Shown: positions 44,719 through 55,431, counted from the first letter of the stretch. The stretch is DNA of 64,000 bases from Paenibacillus segetis (GCF_014639155.1 NZ_BMFT01000001.1:2542001-2606000), one strand, 5' to 3'. A program made the numbers and translations. Notes: generated from the sequence alone by a model not told the origin.

Positions 44719-45819
44719 TTATACATGTGCTTCTTTCTTATTTAGCACTTGTTTCAATGCTGCAATGAACTTTGCGTTCTGATCAGCGGTACCAACAGAG
44801 ACTCTAATGTAATTAGGGTACTTCGAAAAGCCTGCACGGACAATGATACCAAGCTGTAATAGCTCCTGAAACAAATTCGTTGCCGATGTCTGTACATCCA
44901 CCAAGATAAAGTTACCGTGTGCTGGGAAATACGAAAGGCCCAATTGATCAAATTGCTCATATAAATATTCAATACCATTACGATTTTTTGCCCGACAATC
45001 CGCGATAAACTCTCCATCAGCGATGGCAGCCTTCCCTGCAGCTTGTGCAATTCTCGTTGTATTAAATGGTTCACGTACCCGGTTGATCAACTGGATAATT
45101 TCCGGTTGTCCTACACCGTATCCAATTCGGAGGGAAGCAAGACCATATATTTTGGAGAACGTCCGTAGAACGATCACATTGGGGTATTTACTCAAGAGAC
45201 TAATTCCATCAGTATAAGTATCGTCTGTTACAAACTCAGCATAGGCTTCATCCAGAACTACCAGGACACCTTCTGGTACGGAATCTAGGAAAGTGGTCAA
45301 AGCGTTATCAGAAACAATGGTACCTGTAGGATTATTAGGATTACATATCCATATAATCTTCGTTTTATCGGTAATTTCACTTCGCATTGCATCTAAATCA
45401 TGAGTTCCATCACGTAACGGAACTTCGATACTAATAGCGCCCTCAATATCAGCATTAGACTTATACACAGAGAACGTCTGATATGCCATGATCGTCTCAT
45501 CCCCGGGAACGAAGAAAGCCCGAGTAATCAGAGCAATAATCTCATCCGATCCACATCCAAAAATAATTTGGTCTCGGTTCACTCCAAGATGACCTGCTAA
45601 TACCTCAGTCAGTTCAGCGGCACTACCGTCTGGATAAAGACTGATTTGTGCAAATTCCGCTTCAATAGCTGCGCGTACTTGGGGTGAACAACCATAAGGG
45701 TTCTCATTAGAAGCAAGCTTAATAACCTCATCCAAACCAAGCTCTCTCTTCACTTCTTCAATCGGTTTACCGGGTTGGTATACCGGAAGATTTACGATTT
45801 GGGGTTTAGCCAACATCAT
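44719..45819 (-). CDS. hisC: Histidinol-phosphate / aromatic aminotransferase
   Basis: 366 residues, PLP type-I aminotransferase. LASNENPYGCSP, ICNPNNPTGT, VLDEAYAEF and the PLP lysine in RTFSKIYGLASLRIGYG are intact. In Bacillus the hisC of the trp operon serves both histidine and tyrosine/phenylalanine synthesis, and the location before tyrA suggests the same here. GAGGAGGAATC precedes the ATG pair. Confidence 0.95.
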   Translation of the reverse strand: MMLAKPQIVNLPVYQPGKPIEEVKRELGLDEVIKLASNENPYGCSPQVRAAIEAEFAQISLYPDGSAAELTEVLAGHLGVNRDQIIFGCGSDEIIALITRAFFVPGDETIMAYQTFSVYKSNADIEGAISIEVPLRDGTHDLDAMRSEITDKTKIIWICNPNNPTGTIVSDNALTTFLDSVPEGVLVVLDEAYAEFVTDDTYTDGISLLSKYPNVIVLRTFSKIYGLASLRIGYGVGQPEIIQLINRVREPFNTTRIAQAAGKAAIADGEFIADCRAKNRNGIEYLYEQFDQLGLSYFPAHGNFILVDVQTSATNLFQELLQLGIIVRAGFSKYPNYIRVSVGTADQNAKFIAALKQVLNKKEAHV

Positions 45820-45845
45820 GATTCCTCCTCTATCTCTTCATTAAT

Positions 45846-46667
45846 TTATGATTTTAATAATCTCACAAAATCGTGAATTTGCAACAAGCCTTCTTCTTTG
45901 GTGTGCTCATTTTGCAGCAAAGGAATACTTTCTTCTATTTTACGTACAATCGCGCTCCCGACAACAACGCCATCACAAATTTTTGAGAACTCCCTAACCT
46001 GTTCAGCACTTGATATACCAAAGCCAATCGCAACGGGCAAATCACTAAGTTCTTTGACGGACTTGATAAATGACTCAAGCCCTTCATGGAAAGTAGCTCT
46101 CTCTCCCGTGACTCCCAGCGAGGATACACAATATATAAATCCACGAGCTTTGGATAATATGACAGCAATACGATCTTCAGATGTTGGGGCAACCAACGGA
46201 ACAAGTCTGACACCTGTTGCATCAGCTAGCGCAAGTACTTCTCCTGATTCCTCCACTGGCAGATCAGGAATAATTAGACCACTAATACCTGCTTGCTGCA
46301 TGGAGGAGAAAAACTGTTCTAATCCCATCTGTAGGACAGGATTATAATAAGTGAATAATACAAATGGCATATTTACACCACGGGCTCGGGCCTCACCTGC
46401 AACCTTGAAGCAGGTCTCTATTGTAATCTTACGAACCAGAGCACGTTCTGAAGCCCGCTGAATCACTGGACCATCGGCAAGTGGATCTGAGTATGGTACA
46501 CCCAATTCAACAATATCAGCGCCTGCTTGTTCCAAAGCTACGATAATATCTACCGTCGTGTCGGGATCGGGATCACCTACTGTAATAAATGGAATGAATG
46601 CCGTTCTCCCTGCTTCTTGAAGACGTACAAACGTTTCATCCAACAAGTTCGAGGTTATCACGCTCAT
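45846..46667 (-). CDS. trpA: Tryptophan synthase alpha subunit
   Basis: 273 residues. Catalytic Glu in [15 protein letters not shown] (about 55-69), then [11 protein letters not shown] and GFGIS phosphate-binding loop. It cleaves indole-3-glycerol phosphate to indole. The start overlaps trpB by 4 bases. Confidence 0.97.
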   Translation of the reverse strand: MSVITSNLLDETFVRLQEAGRTAFIPFITVGDPDPDTTVDIIVALEQAGADIVELGVPYSDPLADGPVIQRASERALVRKITIETCFKVAGEARARGVNMPFVLFTYYNPVLQMGLEQFFSSMQQAGISGLIIPDLPVEESGEVLALADATGVRLVPLVAPTSEDRIAVILSKARGFIYCVSSLGVTGERATFHEGLESFIKSVKELSDLPVAIGFGISSAEQVREFSKICDGVVVGSAIVRKIEESIPLLQNEHTKEEGLLQIHDFVRLLKS

Positions 46668-47863
46668 AGTATATCCCCACCCTCTGTATAAGCCATAATC
46701 GAATCCACATCTTTATCTCCACGCCCTGATAGGCAAATGACTATAAGTTCATCACGATTCATATGTGGAGCTAATTTAACTACTTGAGCTACAGCATGTG
46801 CAGATTCCAGTGCAGGGATAATCCCTTCCGTCCGACTGAGCAGTTGAAGTGCATCCAACGCCTCTTTATCCGTAATTGGATAATATTTAGCGCGTTCTAT
46901 ATCTTTTAAGTAAGAATGTTCCGGTCCGATTCCTGGATAATCCAGTCCCGCTGAAATAGAATGTGCTGGCATGACTTGACCATGGGCGTCTTGTAGGAGA
47001 TAACTAAGTGAACCTTGGAACACCCCTTTAGTCCCTTTCGTCATTGTTGCCGCATGAAACTCTGTATCTACCCCTCTGCCTGCCGCTTCTACACCAACCA
47101 TTTGAACATCGGTGTCCTCCACGAAAGGATAAAACATCCCGATAGCATTGCTTCCTCCACCAACAGCTGCTACCAGCATATTGGGAAGTCTTCCTTCAGC
47201 TTCTAATATTTGACGACGTGTCTCATCGCCAATTACACGTTGAAAGTTACGGACCATCATCGGATATGGATGAGGACCAGTAGCCGAGCCAAGAATATAA
47301 AAAGTATCCTGTACGTTGCTGACCCAATAACGAAGTGCCTCATTGCAGGCGTCCTTCAAGGTCCGAGTACCGGACATGACAGGAACTACTTCCGCACCGA
47401 GCAATTTCATCCGGAACACATTCAATTGCTGGCGTTTCGTATCTTCTTCACCCATAAATACTTTGCACTCAAGTCCAAGTAAAGCAGCTACTGTTGCCGT
47501 AGCAACACCGTGTTGACCGGCCCCTGTCTCCGCGATTACTTTGTTCTTGCCCATTCGCTTAGCCAGAATTCCTTGACCAATCGCGTTATTGATTTTGTGC
47601 GCTCCCGTATGATTCAAGTCTTCACGTTTTAAATATATTTTTGCACCGCCCAAGTGCTCCGTTAAACGTTCAGCATAATACAACGGCGTTTCCCGCCCGC
47701 TATATTGCTTCAACAAATAACTAATCTCTGCTTGGAATTCTGCATCATCTTGAAAATGTCGGTAAGATTTCTCCAGTTCAATGAGTGCATTCATCAATGT
47801 TTCTGGTACATACCGTCCGCCAAAAGGGCCGAAACGACCGTGTTCATCAGGTACTTGCGTCAT
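46664..47863 (-). CDS. trpB: Tryptophan synthase beta subunit
   Basis: 399 residues. PLP lysine in [20 protein letters not shown] substrate loop and [12 protein letters not shown] phosphate-binding motif. It joins indole and serine. Overlaps trpF by 4 bases. Confidence 0.98.
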   Translation of the reverse strand: MTQVPDEHGRFGPFGGRYVPETLMNALIELEKSYRHFQDDAEFQAEISYLLKQYSGRETPLYYAERLTEHLGGAKIYLKREDLNHTGAHKINNAIGQGILAKRMGKNKVIAETGAGQHGVATATVAALLGLECKVFMGEEDTKRQQLNVFRMKLLGAEVVPVMSGTRTLKDACNEALRYWVSNVQDTFYILGSATGPHPYPMMVRNFQRVIGDETRRQILEAEGRLPNMLVAAVGGGSNAIGMFYPFVEDTDVQMVGVEAAGRGVDTEFHAATMTKGTKGVFQGSLSYLLQDAHGQVMPAHSISAGLDYPGIGPEHSYLKDIERAKYYPITDKEALDALQLLSRTEGIIPALESAHAVAQVVKLAPHMNRDELIVICLSGRGDKDVDSIMAYTEGGDIL

Positions 47864-48528
47864 AACCCTTTCACCCTCTCTACAAATGCTGTTATTTTCG
47901 TTATATCCTTGACTCCATCGCTCTCTACTCCGCTAGAAACATCAACACCGTCAGGTGCTATAGTATCAATTAATTCACTTACATTACCGGCATGAAGACC
48001 TCCGGCCACTAAACATGGAATGCCTTGATTCTTGGCCCACGTTTGGTAAGGTGTCGCTAAATACCAGGGGAATGTTATACCCGAACCACCACCATAATGG
48101 GGATCATAAGTATCAAGCAACAAGCCATCCAACACTCCATTATATCGCTCAAGTAGCTCTTCTACTCGAATTGATTCGTCATCTCGAACAGAGAATGCCT
48201 TATATATTTTGAGGCCAAAAAGTTCCCTTGCTTCACGGCAAAATTCTGGACTCTCCGATCCATGTAATTGAAGTACATTGAGTGGAACCTCAGCAAGCAG
48301 ACTTTGGAGTTCCTCTAAGGTTGGATTTACGAACACACCAACGCTCTGTGGATTGCTGTCTAATGTCCATTCATTCAGAACAGATAACAGCTCAGCAGCC
48401 TGGGAGCTAGTTACTTGACGCTTGCTCCTAGCAAACACAAATCCAACATAATCGAGAGGTAAGTTTATCATAGATTTTAGCACTTCAACGGACTGAAGTC
48501 CACAAATTTTTACGGCAACATCACTCAT
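47860..48528 (-). CDS. trpF: Phosphoribosylanthranilate isomerase
   Basis: About 222 residues. VKICGL at the start carries the catalytic Cys, QLHGSE and a late DVSSGVES motif complete the barrel. ATG at 48528 was chosen (GGAG 8 bases upstream); it overlaps trpC by 8 bases. The longer frame adds 9 residues absent from the family. Confidence 0.95.
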   Translation of the reverse strand: MSDVAVKICGLQSVEVLKSMINLPLDYVGFVFARSKRQVTSSQAAELLSVLNEWTLDSNPQSVGVFVNPTLEELQSLLAEVPLNVLQLHGSESPEFCREARELFGLKIYKAFSVRDDESIRVEELLERYNGVLDGLLLDTYDPHYGGGSGITFPWYLATPYQTWAKNQGIPCLVAGGLHAGNVSELIDTIAPDGVDVSSGVESDGVKDITKITAFVERVKGL

Positions 48529-49360
48529 TTGTGTAGCTCCCTCCACTAGAAGCATTCTTTGATACGGCCACTTTAGGATGTCCCATTAACTCATAAACTG
48601 CCTGATCTACCTGCTCCTTACGCATAAATATCTCGCCGATGAGCAGCCCCTTTGCTCCATTTGCTGCAAGATACTCCACATCCTCGCGCGTTACGATCCC
48701 ACTTTCACTGATCAGTGTGATACTCGATGGCACAAGCTCTGCCAGAGCAGCCGTTGTCTCAAGTGAAGTCTCGAAGGTCCGTAAATTACGATTGTTGATC
48801 CCGATCATTTGCGCCGTTCCTATGCTAAGTACTCTCTCTAGCTCCTCGCGATCATGAACTTCTAGCAGTGAGTCAAGTCCAAGTGAATCAGCAATCTTTA
48901 TATAATTACTAAGCTGCGAGTCACTCAGTATCGCTGCGATGAGCAGTACGGCATCTCCTCCAAGCAACCGTGCCTCATAAATCTGACGCTCATCAATTAT
49001 AAAATCCTTTCGTAGTAGTGGCACGCTAACAGCTTCACGAATGGCCGTCAAATAAGAACCACTGCCCTGAAAATAGATCTCATCCGTTAGCACGGAAATG
49101 CAATCCGTACCTGCCTCCTCATATCCTATAGCAAGCTTCACTGGATCAAAGTCTGCTCTGATTAAGCCTTTTGATGGCGAAGCCTTCTTCACTTCGGCAA
49201 TGAGGCCAAGCTCACGCTTGCGACCTACAGTGAGCGCTTTATGAAATCCACGAGTCGGCGGAAGCTCCGCAACTCTTTGCTCAGCTTGCGCTATCGAAAA
49301 AGTTGCTGCTAACAACTCAACTTCTTGTTTCTTTGTCTCAACAATGCGATCAAGATACAT
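48521..49360 (-). CDS. trpC: Indole-3-glycerol phosphate synthase
   Basis: 279 residues. LIAEVKKASPSKG (about 54-66), LLRKDFIID, GINNRNL and LISESGI are the TrpC barrel motifs with the catalytic Lys and Glu residues. It has a short C-terminal tail. Overlaps trpD by 11 bases. Confidence 0.97.
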   Translation of the reverse strand: MYLDRIVETKKQEVELLAATFSIAQAEQRVAELPPTRGFHKALTVGRKRELGLIAEVKKASPSKGLIRADFDPVKLAIGYEEAGTDCISVLTDEIYFQGSGSYLTAIREAVSVPLLRKDFIIDERQIYEARLLGGDAVLLIAAILSDSQLSNYIKIADSLGLDSLLEVHDREELERVLSIGTAQMIGINNRNLRTFETSLETTAALAELVPSSITLISESGIVTREDVEYLAANGAKGLLIGEIFMRKEQVDQAVYELMGHPKVAVSKNASSGGSYTNE

Positions 49361-50393
49361 AACTGATGTCCCCCGTTGTTTGAATGAGCTGTTCTAACTT
49401 GCTAAGTGCATTGCCAGAATCGATTGATTCTGCAGCAATTGCTACCCCTTCACGAATGTCTTTGGCGATCCCTGCTACATAGATGCAAGCTCCAGCATTT
49501 GCGAGTACTACATCTCGATATGCACCCTTTTGGCCTTGCAGTACACGTCTTATAATGTCTGCGTTTGTTACCGGATCTCCACCAATCATATCAGCTAATT
49601 GATATGTGCCAAGTCCAAGATCACTAGGGTGTAGATCGTAAGTAACTACCTCTCCATTTTTCAACTCAGATACACGTGTTGGCGAAGAGATACTTATCTC
49701 ATCTAGCCCTTCTTGACTTGTTACAACAAGTGCTCGTTTGGATCCTAACTCACGTAACACCTCGGCGATCGTCTCTGTTTTGTTACGATCATAGATACCG
49801 AGCACCTGACGGTCAGCACCTGCCGGATTAGTCAGTGGTCCAAGCATATTAAATACTGTACGTATTCCAAGTTCCTTACGTGGGGCTGCCGCATACTTCA
49901 TCGAAGGATGATACAGCTGTGCAAATAAGAAGCAGATACCGATATCATTCAGGCAGCGTTCCGCTTGTTCGGCATTCAGATGAATATTTACACCAAGCGC
50001 TTCAAGTACATCTGCACTTCCAGCTCGGCCTGAAGCAGAACGATTCCCGTGCTTAGCTACCCGTACAGACACCGAAGCTGCGACGATAGCAGATGTAGTG
50101 GAGATATTAAACTTATGAATACCAGATCCACCTGTTCCACATGTGTCGAGTAATTGTCTGGTATCTGTATGCAAACGACTTGAATGGGAGCGCATCGCTT
50201 CAGCAAATCCGGTAATCTCATCCACCGTCTCACCTTTAATACGTAGTGCAGCAAGTAATCCCCCAATTTGTGCCGAAGTTGACTCTCCATTCATAATGGA
50301 TCCCATAATGTTACGTGCCTCTTCACGCCCTAAGTTCTCACCCAATATTAATCGACTAAGACCATTTTGTACCGGATGTACTAAATTCATCAT
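49350..50393 (-). CDS. trpD: Anthranilate phosphoribosyltransferase
   Basis: 347 residues. DTCGTGGSG (about 85-93) binds PRPP, with KHGNRSASGRAGSADVLE and NMLGPLTNPAG following. It adds phosphoribose to anthranilate. 64 bases after trpE. No trpG gene lies in this operon; as in Bacillus, the glutaminase is probably the folate-linked pabA/trpG elsewhere. Confidence 0.97.
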   Translation of the reverse strand: MMNLVHPVQNGLSRLILGENLGREEARNIMGSIMNGESTSAQIGGLLAALRIKGETVDEITGFAEAMRSHSSRLHTDTRQLLDTCGTGGSGIHKFNISTTSAIVAASVSVRVAKHGNRSASGRAGSADVLEALGVNIHLNAEQAERCLNDIGICFLFAQLYHPSMKYAAAPRKELGIRTVFNMLGPLTNPAGADRQVLGIYDRNKTETIAEVLRELGSKRALVVTSQEGLDEISISSPTRVSELKNGEVVTYDLHPSDLGLGTYQLADMIGGDPVTNADIIRRVLQGQKGAYRDVVLANAGACIYVAGIAKDIREGVAIAAESIDSGNALSKLEQLIQTTGDISYVS

Positions 50394-50457
50394 CGTTTAC
50401 TCCCTTCTTATCTCACAGCATTTCGCTGAAATTTGTGCCCTGAAATATTTTTCGATC

Positions 50458-52020
50458 TCATCGGCTTTCTGAACTATATTCATACAAGTAATCCTGATTA
50501 AGGACGGAATCACTATGGGTTTTTGTTGGGAACATAAATTCCGCCGTTCGGATTGCTTTTAATAGTGCTTTTGCTTTGTTACATGATTCCTCGTACTCAT
50601 TCTCTGGGATAGAATCCCAAACAATACCGCCTCCGGCTTGCACATATGCCTTACCTTGCTTAAAGACGATAGTTCGAATCGTAATGCAAGAGTCCATATT
50701 ACCGGAGAAACCAAGATAACCAATAGCACCCGCATAGGTACCACGCGCTTCACGTTCTAGTTCTGCAATAATCTCCATAGCTCGTAGTTTCGGTGCACCA
50801 GATACGGTACCAGCCGGGAGACAAGATAGAAAAGCATCAAAGAAATCCTTATCATCCCGAAGCTTGCCGGAGACCTTAGAAACCATATGCATGACATGCG
50901 AGTAACGCTCAATTTCCATGTATGACTCGCATTTCACACTGCCAAACTCTGATACTCGGCCTATATCATTTCGACCTAGATCAACGAGCATCAAATGTTC
51001 CGCGCGCTCCTTCTCGTCCTTCAGCAAGTCTACTTCCAATTGCTGATCTTCTTGCTCTGTTGCCCCGCGTGGACGGGTTCCGGCAATCGGGCGTGTCTCC
51101 ACTCGTTCGCCTTCAACCTTCACTAACGCTTCTGGTGATGTTCCAACGATGATCTCATCATCCAGTTTGAGATAATACATATAGGGTGATGGGTTCATCG
51201 TGCGAAGAACACGATACACATGCAGAGGATCTACTTCGGTCTCAATATGGAATCGTTGGGACAATACCACCTGAAATATGTCACCAGCAGCGATATATTC
51301 CTTACCCTTCTCCACGTTGGCGATGAACTGTTCTTTGGTCAAATTGGAGCGGACATCCCCAAGTTCTACATCAGCTGGAAGTGGGCGGCGGTTAAAACTC
51401 TCACTCGGTCCTTCCTGTTGCAAAAGATCAGCAATTTCATCCAACTTTTGCTCCGCCAGTTCATATGATCTAGCGATATCCTCGTCACGGTCCCCTTCTT
51501 TGACATGAACATTCGCCACGAGCAACAAGTGTTGCTTCACATGGTCAAATACAATCACTTGATCACAAAACATGAACTGAATATCCTTTAAATTCATATC
51601 ATCCACTTGATGAGCTGGTAGTTTCTCATAATATTGCAGAAGATCGTATCCGAAGAAACCAATCGCGCCTCCAGTAAATGGTGGTAGTTCAGCCAGTTTA
51701 GGGCTACGATAACTCCGCAGGATCGCTTTGAGCGCTTCAACAGGCTTACCTGGTAAACTCTGTTGTTTACCTTCACGCTCCATGACAACCTCGCCCTTCT
51801 TAGCCGACACCATCATAAATGGATCGGTACCGATGAACGAATACCGTGCCCACTGAATGCCACCTTCTACACTTTCAAGCAAAAATGCTCTGTCTCTTTG
51901 AGCGATTCGACGGAAAATCCGAATCGGGGTTTCCATATCGGCGAGCAATGTACGGACGATGGGAATCAAATTATACTCTTTAGCTAAGGCAATGGTTTGT
52001 TCCAGTCGCGGGGTTGCCAT
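50458..52020 (-). CDS. trpE: Anthranilate synthase component I
   Basis: About 520 residues. The Trp feedback motif LLES is in RAFLLESVEGG (near 45). The chorismate-binding domain has PIAGTRPRGAT, LVDLGRNDIGRVS and LPAGTVSGAPKLRAMEI. It converts chorismate to anthranilate. ATG at 52020 has AAGGAAGTG upstream; the GTG three codons earlier overlaps that site. First gene after the TRAP-controlled leader. Confidence 0.97.
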   Translation of the reverse strand: MATPRLEQTIALAKEYNLIPIVRTLLADMETPIRIFRRIAQRDRAFLLESVEGGIQWARYSFIGTDPFMMVSAKKGEVVMEREGKQQSLPGKPVEALKAILRSYRSPKLAELPPFTGGAIGFFGYDLLQYYEKLPAHQVDDMNLKDIQFMFCDQVIVFDHVKQHLLLVANVHVKEGDRDEDIARSYELAEQKLDEIADLLQQEGPSESFNRRPLPADVELGDVRSNLTKEQFIANVEKGKEYIAAGDIFQVVLSQRFHIETEVDPLHVYRVLRTMNPSPYMYYLKLDDEIIVGTSPEALVKVEGERVETRPIAGTRPRGATEQEDQQLEVDLLKDEKERAEHLMLVDLGRNDIGRVSEFGSVKCESYMEIERYSHVMHMVSKVSGKLRDDKDFFDAFLSCLPAGTVSGAPKLRAMEIIAELEREARGTYAGAIGYLGFSGNMDSCITIRTIVFKQGKAYVQAGGGIVWDSIPENEYEESCNKAKALLKAIRTAEFMFPTKTHSDSVLNQDYLYEYSSESR

Positions 52021-52056
52021 GTCTTTCACTTCCTTTTCATCAATTAGTTTGTTTTT

Positions 52057-52218
52057 GTGGTGAGATGAACGTAACTACGAGAAATATTTGGGCTTTCGAT
52101 CGCTGTTATCCTCAGATTTCTTGAATTTATGCCGCGATTAGCGGATGAAATCCGAGGATAAAGGCGAACGCTTCCGCTTCTCCAGCTCCAAATTTTCTCT
52201 TCGTTACTTCCTCACCAC
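52057..52218. repeat. MITE-like imperfect palindrome between the trp attenuator and trpE
   Basis: The outer 8 bases GTGGTGAG / CTCACCAC are perfect, and pairing continues inward through ACGAGAAATATTTGG versus CCAAATTTTCTCTTCGT and GTTATCCTCAGATTTC versus GAAATCCGAGGATAA. The centre is short. A 162-base hairpin of this kind looks like a non-coding mobile or REP-like repeat. It lies in the transcribed leader. Confidence 0.7.
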
Positions 52219-52236
52219 GGTTGGTATATAGCACAC

Positions 52237-52263
52237 AAAAAAACCTCTACCGAAGTAGAGGTT
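52237..52263 (-). terminator. trp leader attenuator terminator
   Basis: Perfect 9-bp stem AACCTCTAC / GTAGAGGTT with a UUCG-type loop (52242-52250 with 52255-52263), then seven T on the minus strand. Its 5' arm CTCTACTT can pair with GAGTAGAG inside the TRAP site. Confidence 0.9.
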
Positions 52264-52305
52264 GATGGTTGGATTTGCAGTTCATCTGACAGCCCTATTG
52301 TTAAA

Positions 52306-52418
52306 TAGCGTAATACAAATAAATTCGATGGGATACATGTAGTCCTAAAGATACACTACACCTATAAAAGGAAGTCGAATCTTCCTCTAACCCAAAATTC
52401 GAATTTCATGTAACGCTA
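52306..52418. repeat. Inverted repeat inside the trp leader
   Basis: TAGCGTAATAC...AAATTCGA (52306-52328) is the imperfect complement of TCGAATTTCATGTAACGCTA (52399-52418), with a smaller hairpin GGAAG/CTTCC between. It separates the TRAP site from the terminator and may bring them together in the RNA. Confidence 0.6.
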
Positions 52419-52430
52419 AATAAACCAGGT

Positions 52431-52495
52431 CTATCCTCAGCTCAACTCTGCTCATCTCAACTAAATACTCAGCTCTACTCGTCTCAAAACATCTC
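52431..52495 (-). promoter_or_regulatory. TRAP (MtrB) binding site in the trp leader
   Basis: On the minus strand eleven GAG or TAG triplets occur with 2-base spacers (one 4-base spacer), from 52485 to 52431, plus a further GAG at 52493-52495. Eleven equals the subunit number of the TRAP ring. In Bacillus, Trp-bound TRAP wraps such RNA, blocks the antiterminator and lets the terminator form. Confidence 0.92.
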
Positions 52496-52528
52496 AAAAA
52501 CTAAATTACTTAAAAAATTATAATTTCA

Positions 52529-52557
52529 ATATAACCTATGCTACCGTAGTTTGGCAA
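52529..52557 (-). promoter_or_regulatory. trp operon promoter
   Basis: TTGCCA (52552-52557), 17-base spacer, TTATAT (52529-52534) on the minus strand, just after aroH. It places the transcript start about 25 bases before the TRAP site. Confidence 0.65.
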
Positions 52558-52578
52558 CTCCCAGTTTATTCGTGATAC

Positions 52579-52953
52579 TTATTGACCGGAGGCGCTCAAA
52601 TCTGGACGTAAACTCTTCGCTTCATTCTGATATACGTGTTTCATTTCCCGTTGACTCTTCGTGGTATTCGTCTGAATGAGCAGCCGTATACACATCGGCA
52701 GACCACCTTTAACAGGAATTTCTGTAGAACACATTAATGGAACCATATCCCACCCATTCAACACGCGAATGGCTCTTGCGGGAAAAGTCGCATCTAGATC
52801 TGGAGTCACAGTAATCCATACACTACAGATATCCTCAGGATCTATCTCATTTCGCTCCACAATCTCCTTCAATAGGATGGCCGTTGCCTGAAGAATATCC
52901 TGTTCTTCATTGCGGGTTACCGTCGTCGCCCCGCGAATTCCTCGGTTATACAT
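52579..52953 (-). CDS. aroH: Chorismate mutase (AroH type)
   Basis: 124 residues, the trimeric monofunctional AroH fold. RGIRGATTV at the start and ARAIRVLNGWDMVPLMCSTEI in the middle carry active-site Arg and Cys residues. It turns chorismate into prephenate for tyrosine and phenylalanine. Overlaps aroB by 8 bases. Confidence 0.96.
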   Translation of the reverse strand: MYNRGIRGATTVTRNEEQDILQATAILLKEIVERNEIDPEDICSVWITVTPDLDATFPARAIRVLNGWDMVPLMCSTEIPVKGGLPMCIRLLIQTNTTKSQREMKHVYQNEAKSLRPDLSASGQ

Positions 52954-54049
52954 GCTGCCCCTCCTCTTTCAGCTCCTGGATCACATGGCGTACATCATCT
53001 GCTGTAACATCATTTACGATTTCAACTTCCCCTATGCTAATGGGAAGTACATAGATGATTTGATTTTCCTTAAACTTCTTGTCATGCATCATAGCCGCAA
53101 TGATATCATCCTCGTTCATTTGAGATGGTATCGTTGTAGGCAAACCGAATCGTTCAAATAGATCCTTCGTTACTAAATATATAGACTGGTCTCTTCCACG
53201 GTTCACAGCGATTTTTGCTGCTGCCACCATTCCAATAGAAATGGCTTCACCATGAAGGAATTGACCATATCCACCGGTCGCTTCCAGCGCATGTCCAAGC
53301 GTATGGCCCAAATTAAGGATAGCACGTAGTCCATGTTCGCGTTCATCTGTAGAGACGACCTGGGCTTTGATCGAACATCCCAACGTCAAGCCATAGACTA
53401 GACTCTCCGGGTCCAAATCGAGTAGCTTGTCACTTTGATCACGACACCAATCCGTGAAACTCTTATCCCAAATAAGTCCATGCTTTATCATTTCCGATAG
53501 ACCAGATCGTACATCACGTTCCGGTAAAGTCTGTAAGGTATCTACATCGTAGAGTACCATTTCAGGTTGATGGAATGCACCAATCATATTTTTAGCCAAT
53601 CGATGATTAACCGCCACTTTACCACCAACGCTGCTATCATGCGCTAGAATCGTTGTTGGTATCTGTACGAACTTCACTCCGCGCATGTAGGATGCAGCCA
53701 CAAATCCTGCCAAATCACCAACCACTCCGCCGCCAAGAGCAATGACCACAGAATGACGATCAAGACCACCTTCGATTGCGGTTGTCATGATTTCTTCAAA
53801 TACTTCTAGTGACTTCGACTTCTCACCGGCTTTAACAACCTTACTTATCGTACGGTAGCCTGAGTTTTGTAATGACGTCTCTAGTTTACTGAGATACAAG
53901 GGACCAACATGTTCATCTGTGACAATGAGCAAGGGGCTTTTCTTGGCTAAATTATGGCGTTCAAAATATTCCCCAGTCTCGGCAAGCAGACCACCACCGA
54001 TATATATCGGATAAGATCGTTCACCCAAATCCACCTGTAAGGTTCTCAT
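52946..54049 (-). CDS. aroB: 3-dehydroquinate synthase
   Basis: 367 residues. GGGVVGDLAGFVAASYMRG NAD-binding loop, PTTILAHDSSVGGKVAVNH and NLGHTLGHALE metal motif. Second step of the shikimate pathway. Its start shares one base with the aroC stop. Confidence 0.97.
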   Translation of the reverse strand: MRTLQVDLGERSYPIYIGGGLLAETGEYFERHNLAKKSPLLIVTDEHVGPLYLSKLETSLQNSGYRTISKVVKAGEKSKSLEVFEEIMTTAIEGGLDRHSVVIALGGGVVGDLAGFVAASYMRGVKFVQIPTTILAHDSSVGGKVAVNHRLAKNMIGAFHQPEMVLYDVDTLQTLPERDVRSGLSEMIKHGLIWDKSFTDWCRDQSDKLLDLDPESLVYGLTLGCSIKAQVVSTDEREHGLRAILNLGHTLGHALEATGGYGQFLHGEAISIGMVAAAKIAVNRGRDQSIYLVTKDLFERFGLPTTIPSQMNEDDIIAAMMHDKKFKENQIIYVLPISIGEVEIVNDVTADDVRHVIQELKEEGQHV

Positions 54050-55218
54050 TAGTAGTTCTCCAATTGCGACAGGTAGCCCTTCACATTACGGTCTATTTCC
54101 TGGATGGAATCTCCGCCGAATTTCTCCATAAATGCTTTAGCTATTTCCCATGCAACAACGTGCTCCATAACCACACTTGCTGCTGGAACCGCACAAGCAT
54201 CTGAGCGTTCAACTTGCGCCGTGAATGGTTCCTTTGTATCGATATCGATACTTTGTAACGGTTTGTAAAGTGTCGGGATTGGCTTCATAACACCACGGAC
54301 GACAACAGGCATACCATTGGTCATACCGCCTTCAAAACCGCCTAGACGATTACTTCCCCGATGATAACCTTGTTCCTCGTTATACAGAATCTCATCATGC
54401 ACTTTCGAACCTGGAAGCGTACCAGCTTCAAATCCGATACCGATCTCTACTCCCTTAAACGCGTTGATCGACATGACCGCTGCAGCAATCCGTCCATCAA
54501 GCTTCCGATCGTATTGTACATGGCTGCCAAGGCCGATCGGCACTCCTTCAACAATACACTCTACAATTCCGCCGATGGAGTCCCCATCAGCTTTAATCTG
54601 ATCGATGTAGGCTTCCATCTTCTTCTCCGTCTCTGCATCTACTACACGAACGGAAGACTGCTCAGTCATAGTTATCAATTCATCAATGGATAGATTATGA
54701 GGTGGTGCTTCAATCTCACCAATCCGAATGACCTGCCCAGCAATTTTGATACCAAAATGTTCTAAGAACTGTTTGGCAATAGCGCCAACGGCTACACGAA
54801 TGGCTGTTTCCCTAGCACTGGAACGTTCCAGTACATTTCGAAGGTCTTTCAAATTATATTTGAGACCGCCATTCAAATCTGCATGTCCCGGACGTGGTCT
54901 ATGTACCCGGCGCTTCTCTTCATCTGAACCCTCAATCGGCTCAATATTCATAATGTTCTGCCAGTGCTTCCAGTCGTTATTCTCAACCACTAACGCAACC
55001 GGTGCTCCCGTTGTATAACCATGACGGACACCGCCGACGATACTAACCGTATCCTTCTCGATCTGCATCCGACGACCTCTGCCATATCCTTTTTGACGAC
55101 GGGCTACCTCAAAATTAAGCGCCTCAAAGTCAAGCTTCATATTGCTTGGAAGTCCTTCAATAATTGCTGTCAACTGGGGACCGTGCGTCTCCCCTGCCGA
55201 TAAGTAACGTAAACTCAT
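54049..55218 (-). CDS. aroC: Chorismate synthase
   Basis: 389 residues. Begins [16 protein letters not shown]; conserved [29 protein letters not shown] and a late [13 protein letters not shown] motif. FMN-dependent final step of the shikimate pathway (called aroF in B. subtilis). First gene of aroC-aroB-aroH. Confidence 0.98.
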   Translation of the reverse strand: MSLRYLSAGETHGPQLTAIIEGLPSNMKLDFEALNFEVARRQKGYGRGRRMQIEKDTVSIVGGVRHGYTTGAPVALVVENNDWKHWQNIMNIEPIEGSDEEKRRVHRPRPGHADLNGGLKYNLKDLRNVLERSSARETAIRVAVGAIAKQFLEHFGIKIAGQVIRIGEIEAPPHNLSIDELITMTEQSSVRVVDAETEKKMEAYIDQIKADGDSIGGIVECIVEGVPIGLGSHVQYDRKLDGRIAAAVMSINAFKGVEIGIGFEAGTLPGSKVHDEILYNEEQGYHRGSNRLGGFEGGMTNGMPVVVRGVMKPIPTLYKPLQSIDIDTKEPFTAQVERSDACAVPAASVVMEHVVAWEIAKAFMEKFGGDSIQEIDRNVKGYLSQLENY

Positions 55219-55431
55219 GATACGTTCCCCCTTTAAACTGTTAAACTGTAAAGAGCTAAAATCCGTTATTTTCTTTGCTCATTATAGTATAGGTCCCTTC
55301 CTTTTGACAAGAAGTCACCCAAAGACAGATAACAGATCCCTCTTGTCTCCCATGAGAAATAACAAAAACACGCCACTCCTTCTACCGTAGCAGAGAAGCG
55401 ACGCGTTCTCATTTATCATCAATATTATAGC

